Of a DNA stretch of 56,650 bases, positions 39,280 to 46,923 are shown one piece after another. Within the stretch, counting starts at the first letter, position 1; each line of letters begins with the position of its first letter. This stretch comes from a virus. The stretch spans positions 1 through 56,650 of the IMG/VR virus record IMGVR_UViG_3300028189_000016; one strand, 5' to 3'. The notes under the pieces were generated by a model. It was not told the origin of the DNA, made no database searches, and saw only the letters and a list, made by a program, of their open reading frames with translations. The translations under genes and the position numbers were made by a program.

Positions 39280-39768
39280 ATGAAACAAAAAGAACTAGAA
39301 CTAATCCTATCACTAGAAGATGACCTCTTCGGTGACTTTGAGATCGTACAGTCTACTCCAAGTCTCTATAATCTCAACGATGAGGAAACAAGGATACGCC
39401 TCGTGGCGACCACAGATTGTTTCGGCAAAGTCGTACAATCAGACTCTATGTGTCAAGGTTGCCCTCTCTTTGGCTCTTGCTGTGAAAAGAAGGGTGAAAC
39501 TTCCCTCGCTAAAAGAGAAGCGAAGGAAGCACGAAAGGAAGCCCTACAGCAAGCCTCTGAAGCAGGGTATGACTTGACTAAGGTCAAATTGCCCAAGTCG
39601 GCTCGACTCCACGAGACCAGGCAAATAGAGGCACTATCTGATACCTCTTGTGTCGTGTCGGGTGAACACATCGTCAAAGGTGAAGTTGTTTATCATATCC
39701 CAAGTTGGGGTATGGTAAAGAAAGTCATTGGAGACTCATATAAAGCAATGAACAATCTTACTTCGTAA
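39280..39768 (+). CDS. Hypothetical protein with Cys cluster
   Basis: A 162-residue protein with a cysteine cluster (TTDCFGKVVQSDSMCQGCPL followed by FGSCCEKKGE, about residues 47-76), which could bind zinc or an iron-sulfur cluster. The following 60 residues are Lys/Ala-rich helix, and the last 50 are beta-rich (ALSDTSCVVSGEHIVKGEVVYHIP). No homolog recognised. It starts a plus-strand unit of three genes, each with an AAAGGAG site. Confidence 0.65.
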   Translation: MKQKELELILSLEDDLFGDFEIVQSTPSLYNLNDEETRIRLVATTDCFGKVVQSDSMCQGCPLFGSCCEKKGETSLAKREAKEARKEALQQASEAGYDLTKVKLPKSARLHETRQIEALSDTSCVVSGEHIVKGEVVYHIPSWGMVKKVIGDSYKAMNNLTS

Positions 39769-39780
39769 AGGAGAACCACA

Positions 39781-40410
39781 ATGAATAGAGATGAAGTTTT
39801 AAGGTACGCTAAGAGCGTACACCTCGCCCTTAAAGGGGAAGCACTACCTCTCGAATACCAAGACTGCTCTGATCATCCTTACGAGGGCTATGATATTGAT
39901 TTAATCCAAGATTTGGTAAACGGAGACTTGGTTAAGTCTCAAGTGAAAACTTTTGACAAAGACCTCAAGGTTGAGATGGATGCGATGTATTCCAACCTTG
40001 AGATTGGAACTCCAGTTAAGGTCACTAAGGGTAGCAAAGATAAGCGTGGTCTTGAAGGGTTCATCCTTCACGCTAAAGAACCACTTCAAGGTTCGGGTAA
40101 AGCACTCTTCGTCTATGATGTCCTCACTCATAAATCTTGCATGGTAAGAGACTCAGCAACTAAAGTCCGACTCCCTAAGCCAGGTGAGAGAAGCCTCCTT
40201 CAACAAACCTATGATGTCTGTGAAAACCTAGCTCCTCACTTTACAACGGGCAAGTCTGTGTCCTTAAAGTCCGACCCTAATATGAAAGGTCTAATCCTCC
40301 GAGATGCACAAAAAAACCTTCACCTAGATGGAAAAGGGTTTCATGTAGTGAGTGTCTCATGGGGTGTAGAAACTTCCAACCACATCTTAACTGAACTTGT
40401 TTTAGAATAA
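39781..40410 (+). CDS. Hypothetical protein
   Basis: A 209-residue protein in the same unit. A helical N-terminus (EVLRYAKSVHLALKGEALP) is followed by two similar beta segments beginning LEIGTPVKVTKGSKDKRGLEGFI and FTTGKSVSLKSDPNMKGLILRDA, perhaps an internal duplication of a KOW/SH3-like barrel. Function unknown. Confidence 0.65.
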   Translation: MNRDEVLRYAKSVHLALKGEALPLEYQDCSDHPYEGYDIDLIQDLVNGDLVKSQVKTFDKDLKVEMDAMYSNLEIGTPVKVTKGSKDKRGLEGFILHAKEPLQGSGKALFVYDVLTHKSCMVRDSATKVRLPKPGERSLLQQTYDVCENLAPHFTTGKSVSLKSDPNMKGLILRDAQKNLHLDGKGFHVVSVSWGVETSNHILTELVLE

Positions 40411-40441
40411 CCACTTCTACTTCGTAAAAGGAGAACTGACA

Positions 40442-40858
40442 ATGAATATCAATCAACTAATCAACACAATGAATGACTCTACCCTCACACTCAATGAAAG
40501 AACCGAAGCGGCAAGTAAACTATGGGAAGCACAGAACAGACTCAACAAGTCTCTAAAGGGATTCAAGAGTGAACTGATCGAAAAGGCTGACGACCAAGAC
40601 CTCATCATCGAATCCACATCGGGTAAATACACGACTAAGGTTGAGAAGCAACCCCCCACACCTAAGCTAGAGTCTGTAGACATCTTAGACCTTGAAGAGG
40701 CTATCGGGGAAGACCTCTTCGATCAATATATCGCTCATAGTTATACGATCCGTTGGAGCGAGTTTAGAGATGCTCCCCAAGAGGTGAAGGAAGCGTTCTA
40801 CGCTGTGCCCAACCTCGAAATGATGCAGACCTACCAAGTTAAGTTTAAGAGGTCGTGA
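40442..40858 (+). CDS. Hypothetical protein
   Basis: A 138-residue acidic protein with a helical N-terminus (residues 1-45) and a small domain with many Asp/Glu (SVDILDLEEAIGEDLFDQYIAHSYTIRWSEF). Its TGA stop is inside the following class A element. No family was recognised. Confidence 0.65.
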   Translation: MNINQLINTMNDSTLTLNERTEAASKLWEAQNRLNKSLKGFKSELIEKADDQDLIIESTSGKYTTKVEKQPPTPKLESVDILDLEEAIGEDLFDQYIAHSYTIRWSEFRDAPQEVKEAFYAVPNLEMMQTYQVKFKRS

Positions 40859-40870
40859 CCCCTTATCTAT
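40854..40870 (+). promoter_or_regulatory. Class A element, stop codon embedded
   Basis: CGTGACCCCTTATCTAT contains the TGA stop of the upstream gene and lies 23 nt before the ATG at 40894. Confidence 0.65.
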
Positions 40871-40893
40871 GAGTTAGTGGGAGGAGATAAATA

Positions 40894-41628
40894 ATGATAT
40901 ATCAGAACAAACGCAGAGACTTTCACAAAGCAATCTTAGCAGGTAAGACTCCTGCTGAGATCGCAGAGGAGAATGGCCTCACTGAGCTTGATGTAGTTCA
41001 GACCCTACGACACCCCAAGCCTAAAATTGCATGGGCTAACTATAACCACTTAAAAGTACCAATCCCGATGGACGAAATCATAGATGCGTATCACGAGGGT
41101 ACGCTTGAGGTCTTAGGGAAAATTTATGGGGTGACTAAACAAACAATATATAAGCGACTCCCACAAGAGTTGAGGAAGTCAGTAAAACGAGGCCCCAAAC
41201 CTAAAGGTCGTAGACCCACAGAGTTCAAACTGATCACCCAAGAAGAAAAAGATCGGATTGTAGATCGCTATTATCGTTCGGGTCGCAAACTCTCCGCCTG
41301 TGGAACCACATACAAGATCGCTAAAGAGGTCTTAACCGAACAAGAGATCTCTTTCCTAAAGAAAGGAGAACAAATACCACCCAAAGATATGGTCACTTTA
41401 CTTGACTGTCTCTTAGAAAAGACCGCTCAAGGTATCATCGAACCTCAAGTTATGTACCATTGGAGTCGGAAACTTTATGAGTTTAAGACCAATAGCCCTC
41501 ATGTATGGAAAGGGCAGATGCTTGACTGGCTCTTAGGGAATAAAATCTCTCAAGAGATCATCCCTCATATAAATGAAGCTATCGAAGAGATCATTAAACT
41601 ACGAGGGTATGAAGATGCTGACAGTTAA
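40894..41628 (+). CDS. Putative DNA-binding protein with two HTH motifs
   Basis: A 244-residue basic protein. Two helix-turn-helix-like segments are visible: AGKTPAEIAEENGLTELDVV (about residues 16-35) and LEVLGKIYGVTKQTIYKRLP (about 69-88). A basic linker (RKSVKRGPKPKGRRPTEF) and a helical C-terminal half follow. This is the layout of resolvase-type or phage regulators. Position at the head of the 40.9-43.5 kb unit makes it a candidate regulator of the middle genes, perhaps of the class A elements; that is inference. Its ribosome site is GGAGGAGA. Confidence 0.68.
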   Translation: MIYQNKRRDFHKAILAGKTPAEIAEENGLTELDVVQTLRHPKPKIAWANYNHLKVPIPMDEIIDAYHEGTLEVLGKIYGVTKQTIYKRLPQELRKSVKRGPKPKGRRPTEFKLITQEEKDRIVDRYYRSGRKLSACGTTYKIAKEVLTEQEISFLKKGEQIPPKDMVTLLDCLLEKTAQGIIEPQVMYHWSRKLYEFKTNSPHVWKGQMLDWLLGNKISQEIIPHINEAIEEIIKLRGYEDADS

Positions 41629-41941
41629 GCAAGACGGTAAGAGGATTGTTAATCCCGAACTATATGAAGTTGATGTGGTTGATGCCTCTAAGGACTCTCT
41701 GTTCAAAATACTCGCTGTGGAGTGTGGCTTTCAAGCATCAAAACAAATCGAAGTGTGGGCACATACAAAAGAGGGGGACTTCAAAGTGAGGCTTGACTCG
41801 GATAATAACATCTTCCTTTTCAAGTACAAACACCTTGCAGACAAGTACGAGTACCCTAGCAAAAGCACTAACAGAGAGTTCATCTCAAATTTCTTAGAGT
41901 CTTCTCGAAACTTTTTCAGCAAGATACAGCGATCAGAATAG
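41615..41941 (+). CDS. Member of ~110-residue paralog family (LTxKxNG)
   Basis: A 108-residue protein that starts MLTVKQDGKRIVN, with LAVECGF at about residue 39 and a closing helix (FISNFLESSRNFFSKI). It overlaps the end of the regulator-like gene. The ATG at 41615 has the CGAGGG site at the right distance; in-frame starts at 41573 and 41609 are less likely because they lose the family N-terminus. Confidence 0.7.
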   Translation: MLTVKQDGKRIVNPELYEVDVVDASKDSLFKILAVECGFQASKQIEVWAHTKEGDFKVRLDSDNNIFLFKYKHLADKYEYPSKSTNREFISNFLESSRNFFSKIQRSE

Positions 41942-41957
41942 AGGGGGGGTAATATAA

Positions 41958-42368
41958 ATGGATGTCCAAATATGTAGTCAATGTAACTGGCCTATGGAGG
42001 ATAGCCATTTTAACATCTGTTGGACTTGCTGGAGGGATACGCAAGGGCATAAGAGGATAAAGTCGGATCTAAAATATGAAGCCCTACAAAAGATCATACA
42101 TAAACTTCTACAAGAAGAAACGCCCCCCGACCATCAAGCCAACATCCTAAAGGTTGAAAACCACCAGCTTAAAATACAGATGAACCAGCTTAAAATGCAG
42201 ATTTCTTGCTTGATTCATGCACGAGATAATTCCCCTAAGCATCCTCTTGATCAGAACCTTATCAAAACCCTCCTCATGTTCTGTCACCCAGATAAAAACC
42301 AAACACGAGAAGTAGAAGCTGGAGAAATCACTAAAACTTTACTCAAAATGAGGGAGAAGAAAAAATGA
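41958..42368 (+). CDS. Zinc-finger protein with a minimal J-domain motif
   Basis: A 136-residue protein. The N-terminal CSQCNWPMEDSHFNICWTCW gives two CxxC pairs, a small zinc ribbon. A coiled coil spans about residues 55-85 (LKVENHQLKIQMNQLKMQI). The C-terminus holds LIKTLLMFCHPDKNQ, with the HPD motif of J-domains between two short helices, followed by EITKTLLKMREKKK. A real J-domain has about 70 residues; here only helix II, HPD and helix III are seen, so it may recruit host DnaK or only mimic it. The SD is G-rich (GGGGGGG). Confidence 0.68.
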   Translation: MDVQICSQCNWPMEDSHFNICWTCWRDTQGHKRIKSDLKYEALQKIIHKLLQEETPPDHQANILKVENHQLKIQMNQLKMQISCLIHARDNSPKHPLDQNLIKTLLMFCHPDKNQTREVEAGEITKTLLKMREKKK

Positions 42369-42439
42369 AGACCACTACGAGAAAAGATACGAGAAAGGAC
42401 TTTAAGATTGAAGATAATGGAGAGGTGAAATTCAGATGA
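42365..42439 (+). CDS. Tiny ORF, 24 residues
   Basis: An ATG overlaps the upstream stop (AAATGA), and the frame encodes a 24-residue basic peptide ending just inside the next start (AGATGA). There is no independent support beyond the double overlap, which suggests translational coupling. Confidence 0.25.
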   Translation: MKTTTRKDTRKDFKIEDNGEVKFR

Positions 42440-42750
42440 CTCTCACTAAGATAGAAAATGGAAAGCGGGTTTGGCTTGATGTCCAAATCAAAGATGATAA
42501 AGCAATCCACCTCGCCCTCGTTAATGAGTTGGGTTTTGAGTGCGAAGAAGATGAAGATGGGAATCTTGAGTTTTACAGGTTTTTTGATGGAGGTGGCATA
42601 GGGGTCAGCAAAAACTATGGCCGTTGGACGATCATTCACAGACATACTCAGGTTAAGTTGAAAAGCAGACATACCCTGTTCGATCAGATTAGGGAGGTCT
42701 GGGAGATCGAAGCTGAGGATAGAGAAAATGCTAAAGGTAGGGTGTGGTAA
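42436..42750 (+). CDS. Member of ~110-residue paralog family (LTxKxNG)
   Basis: A 104-residue acidic protein: start MTLTKIENGKRVWLDV, LVNELGF near residue 30, and the end helix LFDQIREVWEIEAEDRE. It is the copy with the clearest family N-terminus and C-terminal helix. Function unknown. It overlaps the small downstream gene's upstream start option by a few bases. Confidence 0.75.
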   Translation: MTLTKIENGKRVWLDVQIKDDKAIHLALVNELGFECEEDEDGNLEFYRFFDGGGIGVSKNYGRWTIIHRHTQVKLKSRHTLFDQIREVWEIEAEDRENAKGRVW

Positions 42751-42751
42751 A

Positions 42752-43120
42752 ATGAACACATACCTAAGTAGAGACAGCGAGGGGCGAATGATCCCCAACC
42801 CCTCATTAATGACCAACATAGAAATGACCCAACACCTATCCCCCGCTGATTGGAAAGATGTTTTTGCGGAGATTGGGTTTGTAGACGACCAAGACCCTTA
42901 TCCTAAGCATAACGCAAATTTATATCCAGACAGAGTTCACTACAAACACGACAAGGACTCCAACCTTCGCCTTAGCTTTGACAGTAGTATAAATCTGGTC
43001 ACTATCTCCACAGATACCACTGAAGAAATCTATATTTACCCTGTTGATTCTAACTCTTTAAGCTATGCAATTGGACTCTTGTTAAAAACCATACGAGGTC
43101 TATATGAAACTCACTGTTGA
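42752..43120 (+). CDS. Probable divergent paralog-family member
   Basis: A 122-residue protein. I place the start at MNTYLSRDSEGRMI, because it matches the family pattern (short beta, polar/Gly turn, Arg), rather than at 42728. It keeps FAEIGF and the closing LLLKTIRGLYETH helix. The middle is rich in Asp/Ser and beta strands. The next gene starts before its stop (17 nt overlap). Confidence 0.65.
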   Translation: MNTYLSRDSEGRMIPNPSLMTNIEMTQHLSPADWKDVFAEIGFVDDQDPYPKHNANLYPDRVHYKHDKDSNLRLSFDSSINLVTISTDTTEEIYIYPVDSNSLSYAIGLLLKTIRGLYETHC

Positions 43121-43553
43121 ACTCGTCCCTCAATCCTCATGGGGCAATAACCTACGCTCTGAAGCCAACCTCTCCAAAGCCCAATGGGATAAGCTACGCA
43201 AAACCTCTTACAAGCAAGCAGGATACAAATGTGAGATCTGTGCAGGTAAAGGATCTAAGTGGCCTGTTGAGTGTCATGAGATCTGGCACTATGATGACCA
43301 GAACAAAACCCAAACGCTCAAAGGTCTGATTTCTCTCTGTCCTACCTGCCACAAAGCAAAACACATTGGAAGAACTCTATCTGTCGAACCACCAGAGGTT
43401 CAATCGCAGGTGATCCAACAACTCGCTTCGATCAATAACCTATCTCCCCAAGAGACTGAGGACTACATCGTTCAAGTCTTTGAACAATGGAACGAGAGAT
43501 CCAAACACCAATGGACGCTAGACCTCTCATGGCTTACTGAGGGTTGTTGTTAG
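43104..43553 (+). CDS. HNH endonuclease-like protein
   Basis: A 149-residue protein with a HNH/treble-clef core: a zinc pair CEIC (Cys43, Cys46), then VECHEIWHYDDQNKTQTLKG (His58, Glu59) and LCPTCHKAKHIGR (Cys79, Cys82, His83, His87). The four cysteines hold the fold and the HE...H residues are the metal-binding catalytic set of HNH enzymes. The preceding WGNNLR...WDKLRKTSYKQAGYKCEIC is the usual N-terminal lead of a widespread HNH-like phage family. It may be a homing or packaging-type nuclease or a host-DNA nicking enzyme; no intron lies nearby. The last residues overlap the convergent gene by 20 nt. Confidence 0.8.
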   Translation: MKLTVELVPQSSWGNNLRSEANLSKAQWDKLRKTSYKQAGYKCEICAGKGSKWPVECHEIWHYDDQNKTQTLKGLISLCPTCHKAKHIGRTLSVEPPEVQSQVIQQLASINNLSPQETEDYIVQVFEQWNERSKHQWTLDLSWLTEGCC

Positions 43554-44073
43554 AGTCTCGATCCACAGTCTCGTCATGCTCTTGGATCTCATGACGGATG
43601 TAGCGTGGGAGATTGAGGTTCTGCTCGATGCAGTTGCGTATTGCAGTGAACAGGTGTCTTGCTTCTTTAAGGGGGTAGTGTCCATCAACGATGACACCTC
43701 TCACATATTGGCGACCGTCCTCTGAGAAGAAGAAGGGGCTACCATCTCTGCGAGTGAGTCTCCCACTGTAGTTAGCTGGTCGGTTAGTGTTGCGACCCTC
43801 AAGAGAAGCGATGGTGCTAGGGATAAGACCCTTAGACCCGAACAGAACCTTTTGGACATCCTTCTCGGTGCAAACCACACCTGCTTCGTTGATGAGGCGA
43901 GTAGCTTGCTCAAGGCTCGGTGTTGAACCCACCCAAGCGTTGAGGCGATTCAACCTCTCCTGCAACACATCTTTATAAGAGATGGTCATATCCAAGATGA
44001 CGCTGTACTTGTTGTCTCCGTTGATTCTTGACAGTTTTACTCTTGGGTGGTTGGTTGGGGTTGAGTTAGTCAT
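43534..44073 (-). CDS. Hypothetical protein
   Basis: A 179-residue protein. The start at 44073 follows ATGGAGAA; a longer frame to 44139 crosses the promoter. A helical middle (DVLQERLNRLNAWVGSTPSLEQATRLINEAG) and a C-terminal helix (PLKEARHLFTAIRNCIEQNLNLPRYI) flank a basic stretch. No family recognised. Confidence 0.65.
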   Translation of the reverse strand: MTNSTPTNHPRVKLSRINGDNKYSVILDMTISYKDVLQERLNRLNAWVGSTPSLEQATRLINEAGVVCTEKDVQKVLFGSKGLIPSTIASLEGRNTNRPANYSGRLTRRDGSPFFFSEDGRQYVRGVIVDGHYPLKEARHLFTAIRNCIEQNLNLPRYIRHEIQEHDETVDRDSNNNPQ

Positions 44074-44123
44074 GGTGGTTCTCCATTGAGAGTGGTGGGG
44101 CTTGATTGCCTTCATGTTAGGTA

Positions 44124-44141
44124 ATAGATAAGGGGTCACAA
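44124..44141 (-). promoter_or_regulatory. Class A element (minus), divergent pair
   Basis: The minus strand reads TTGTGACCCCTTATCTAT, 51 nt before the ATG at 44073. The plus copy lies 38 nt away. Confidence 0.68.
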
Positions 44142-44179
44142 TATGACTAAGTGCTTGAAATATCTAAGGAAACAAAAAG

Positions 44180-44197
44180 TGTGACCCCTTATCTATA
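44180..44197 (+). promoter_or_regulatory. Class A element (plus), divergent pair
   Basis: TGTGACCCCTTATCTATA, 50 nt before the ATG at 44248, followed by a leader hairpin. Confidence 0.7.
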
Positions 44198-44205
44198 CCA
44201 TTATA

Positions 44206-44221
44206 TGAGGAACGATCCTCA
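44206..44221 (+). other. 5' leader hairpin, copy 1
   Basis: TGAGGAACGATCCTCA makes a perfect 6 bp stem with an ACGA loop. The same 16 bases stand at 46945-46960, also about 10 nt after a class A element. Confidence 0.6.
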
Positions 44222-44247
44222 ATAACTTACTCCCAATGGAGACTTTC

Positions 44248-44505
44248 ATGAACGCACTTTTAACCTACTCAGAGGCTTCTAACAGAATCAGCGACATCAT
44301 CAGCTCACTCAGCTTCGCCCTAAAGATGGGAGAGGCTGAGGCAAAGCCCACAGTTAAGGCTCTGCGACTTGAGGTGTCTGCTTACTTCAAATCTCTCAAT
44401 CGTGAGAACAAACTCGATGTCCTCCACTCTTATGAGGCGAAGAACAAGGCAGAGCTGATCGAGAACGCTCTAACAGAGATGTTTGAGCGAGTCGGGGGAG
44501 CGTAA
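44248..44505 (+). CDS. Small helical hypothetical protein
   Basis: An 85-residue helical protein with low complexity; the ATG at 44248 (ATGGAGA site) is preferred to 44236. No motif was recognised. It is monocistronic between class A elements. Confidence 0.62.
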   Translation: MNALLTYSEASNRISDIISSLSFALKMGEAEAKPTVKALRLEVSAYFKSLNRENKLDVLHSYEAKNKAELIENALTEMFERVGGA

Positions 44506-44508
44506 GCT

Positions 44509-44526
44509 GTAACCCCTTAAATATAT
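44509..44526 (+). promoter_or_regulatory. Class A element, variant
   Basis: GTAACCCCTTAAATATAT has GTAA in place of GTGA. It lies 86 nt before the ATG at 44613, with a small CCTAG/CTAGG stem (44527-44545) in between. Confidence 0.45.
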
Positions 44527-44612
44527 CCTAGTGTGAGAGGCTAGGGAACAATCAACCAGCAATCATATAATCATTTCAAACTGCAAACCACATCTCTTGA
44601 AAGGAGACTCCC

Positions 44613-45218
44613 ATGCAGAACATCACAGCAACACCAAACACAACTTTAACTTTCACTACAACCAAGAGTGGTAAGGCTGACCTCAAGAAAGACGGAGGCA
44701 CTGTTCGTGGTCGCCACACTGTTGAGGTCAGCATGACCGTGGGGGTCGACCACAAAACCATCGCGGCTCTTGATTGTGCGAAGGTCGAGGGTGCTGACCG
44801 AGACACGCTCAAACTCGCACTTGAAGGTCGTGGGCTTGTGTTCACCGACCTTGACTTCAACCTCGCCCTAGAGGGTGACCAACCTCGCAAAAAGGGTGTG
44901 CTGACAGCGTTGCGACAGAGTGCTACAGGGTCTAACGATGACAACTCTCATCTTGAGGCTTACAGCGATCATCCAGCAGGTGTGAAGGGAGTGAGCATTC
45001 ACGATGGGACAGGTGATGTCCATGTTCGTGGAATCATCATCAATGAAAAGGTCTTAACCGAAGATCCCAATGGATCTGCGAGAAAGACTAAGAGTGGGCT
45101 TCATGTCCAACTGAAGAACGCTATCTCAAGTGAACTTGATCTAACATCTCGCAAGTGGAGACAGTACAAGCTCCCTGCTTCAGCGACTGTGAATGGGATT
45201 GACAACCCTACCATCTAA
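44613..45218 (+). CDS. Beta-rich hypothetical protein
   Basis: A 201-residue protein, rich in Gly, Thr, Lys and Asp; repeated strand-like segments (TTLTFTTTKSGKADLKKDGG, VEVSMTVGVDHKTIAAL) suggest a beta sandwich, with a short C-terminal helical part. Base composition is G/C-richer than the flanks. The strong AAAGGAGA site suggests high expression. A possible DNA-binding, SSB-like role is only a guess. Confidence 0.68.
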   Translation: MQNITATPNTTLTFTTTKSGKADLKKDGGTVRGRHTVEVSMTVGVDHKTIAALDCAKVEGADRDTLKLALEGRGLVFTDLDFNLALEGDQPRKKGVLTALRQSATGSNDDNSHLEAYSDHPAGVKGVSIHDGTGDVHVRGIIINEKVLTEDPNGSARKTKSGLHVQLKNAISSELDLTSRKWRQYKLPASATVNGIDNPTI

Positions 45219-45222
45219 AAAC

Positions 45223-45240
45223 TGTGACCCCTTATCTATA
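45223..45240 (+). promoter_or_regulatory. Class A element
   Basis: TGTGACCCCTTATCTATA, four bases after the upstream stop and 31 nt before the ATG at 45272. Confidence 0.7.
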
Positions 45241-45271
45241 ACTCTCTGTAATACTCACTAAGGAGAACATC

Positions 45272-46375
45272 ATGGCTACGAACAAGTATCAAGCAGTTAT
45301 GACCGAAATCGCAAATCAACTCCCCTCACTGATCGCTGGTGACCCAGGCCACTCCTCTCGACACTATGAGAGGTTGTTCCTTGCGAATAATCCCACTCTC
45401 AACACTTTGGGCGATCAAATCCGAAAGGGTAAGTTTCGCAAAACTGTCCTTGAGGATAAGGTCAATGATGTGATCATTGATCTGCATCATAAACTTCAAG
45501 TACAGAAAGTGGGGGTCAAGTATTACCCTTTGGGTTTTGACTTGTCTACAATCCCTACAACAAAGGCTAAGAAGGCTAAGGCTAAAAAGGTTGCGACTGT
45601 GGTCGAAACTGTGGTCGAGCCTACCCTTGAGGTCGAGGAAACTCTAATCGAGGTTGAGGTGGACAACCCTGCTGTCATCGAAGCCCACATCGACACCGAG
45701 ACTCAAGAACTTGTGGAGAATGTCGGTGGGTCTAAGGACTACCGCATCTCTCTTGATAAAGTAGAGGATGGGTACATCACATCAAGTGTGCAGGTAAGCA
45801 CGACTACACTTGAGCCTGTTGAGGTTGAAGAGACTGTAGAACCTAATCTTATTGAAGAGACTCAAGAACCTAATCTTATTGAAGAGACTCAAGAAGAGGT
45901 CGAGGTTAAAGAGACTCCAGTTGCAGAGCAGGTTGATAACGAGCCTGTAGTGGTTCATAAATATGACCTCAAGGCACTTCGCCAGAGTGCCTCTTTTGAC
46001 CCCATCGCAATCACCATAAGAAAAGTCACAGGAGAATATGAGGTGTACCGAGACATGGAGAATCGAAACATCGTTTTGACTCAAGTAGATCGGAAGGACT
46101 ATGAGGTAATCTCTGTGGATGTGGATCACGACCACTTGAAGAGTGTTAATCCTGTTCTATCCACATACGCCTCGCAAGCAATCTCTGATTTTGAGAAAGC
46201 TAGTAATCATAAAGAGGGTTGCACGAAGGTTGTGAGGGCACTTGTGTCATGTTTGATAAAATGTCAACATACCGATGATTTTGGGGGGTTTGTCGAGGAG
46301 TGTGTAAACCCAGTTTGCCCTCTCAAGACGATTTGGGGTGGGGGGGCTACTAATGTCAACCCGAACGCTTCATAA
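45272..46375 (+). CDS. Acidic modular hypothetical protein with Glu-rich linker
   Basis: A 367-residue protein. Residues 1-100 are a helical domain (ITEIANQL-type start, HSSRHYERLF). A Lys/Ala stretch (TKAKKAKAKKVA) follows, then a 100-residue Glu/Val-rich linker with the repeat EPNLIEETQ (two copies), and a C-terminal domain with four or five cysteines (CTKVVRALVSCLIKCQHTDD, CVNPVCPL) that may bind a metal. The linker is disordered in type. The neighbour at 46353 also has an ECLNQVCP segment like ECVNPVCP, so the two may share a C-terminal motif. Confidence 0.68.
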   Translation: MATNKYQAVMTEIANQLPSLIAGDPGHSSRHYERLFLANNPTLNTLGDQIRKGKFRKTVLEDKVNDVIIDLHHKLQVQKVGVKYYPLGFDLSTIPTTKAKKAKAKKVATVVETVVEPTLEVEETLIEVEVDNPAVIEAHIDTETQELVENVGGSKDYRISLDKVEDGYITSSVQVSTTTLEPVEVEETVEPNLIEETQEPNLIEETQEEVEVKETPVAEQVDNEPVVVHKYDLKALRQSASFDPIAITIRKVTGEYEVYRDMENRNIVLTQVDRKDYEVISVDVDHDHLKSVNPVLSTYASQAISDFEKASNHKEGCTKVVRALVSCLIKCQHTDDFGGFVEECVNPVCPLKTIWGGGATNVNPNAS

Positions 46376-46577
46376 AGAAATGCCACTCACTCTCTGTGGC
46401 GAGAGTCAAATAGAGGAGTGCTTAAATCAAGTTTGTCCAACCTTAACCAGAGTGGAAGTGAGTAATAAACTACTCACTTTGGTTTTTGATTCTCAAACAA
46501 TTGTACTACCCCTTACTAGTACGATGACATGGGGGCAACTAATCAAATCCCTAAAGAGAAAGGGTTTATCTAAATGA
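46353..46577 (+). CDS. Small hypothetical protein
   Basis: A 74-residue protein, MSTRTLHKEM at the start, IEECLNQVCPTLTRVEVSNK in the middle. It begins 22 nt before the upstream stop. The C-terminus is basic (SLKRKGLSK). The match ECLNQVCP with the upstream protein's ECVNPVCP is worth noting. No function known. Confidence 0.55.
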   Translation: MSTRTLHKEMPLTLCGESQIEECLNQVCPTLTRVEVSNKLLTLVFDSQTIVLPLTSTMTWGQLIKSLKRKGLSK

Positions 46578-46825
46578 GCCTCACTAGAAAAGACCTACAA
46601 GAATCCATCTTGATCGTGATTGAAAAAGATGGGTCACACCATATTAAACTACCCAACAACGATGAACTAGAGTTTGAACCAAAGGCTTATAAAGCTATGG
46701 TCAATACCTTAACAGTGCTTGACTCACCGAGCTTTGTACTCAGGGCTTTTCTTTGGGTCGAGCGTAAACTCCAGTATCTTAATGTAAGGCTCTTTGGATC
46801 TGATAAATTAACAAGCAAAGGATAA
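46574..46825 (+). CDS. Small hypothetical protein
   Basis: An 83-residue protein, ATGA overlap with its upstream neighbour. The segment MVNTLTVLDSPSFVLRAFLWVERKLQYLNVRLF is amphipathic. No domain recognised. Confidence 0.58.
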   Translation: MSLTRKDLQESILIVIEKDGSHHIKLPNNDELEFEPKAYKAMVNTLTVLDSPSFVLRAFLWVERKLQYLNVRLFGSDKLTSKG

Positions 46826-46830
46826 TAACA

Positions 46831-46923
46831 ATGCTCGACACTATCTTAGACATCGGAACGGTTGCAGGAATCTGCTTCATCGGGATCTTCCTCGTCAGTT
46901 ATTATCGCATGAAGGATCTGTGA
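46831..46923 (+). CDS. 30-residue single-pass membrane micro-protein
   Basis: The frame encodes a 30-residue peptide, MLDTILDIGTVAGICFIGIF followed by LVSYYRMKDL: one clear membrane helix and a short basic tail. An AAAGGATAA site lies upstream, and its TGA stop is inside the class A element that follows. Small phage membrane peptides of this sort often act in lysis control or exclusion; unproven. Confidence 0.55.
   Translation: MLDTILDIGTVAGICFIGIFLVSYYRMKDL

Noticed and set aside
43104-43553. HNH gene as part of a group I intron
   Set aside because: It is a free-standing gene between ordinary reading frames; no intron-split gene flanks it.
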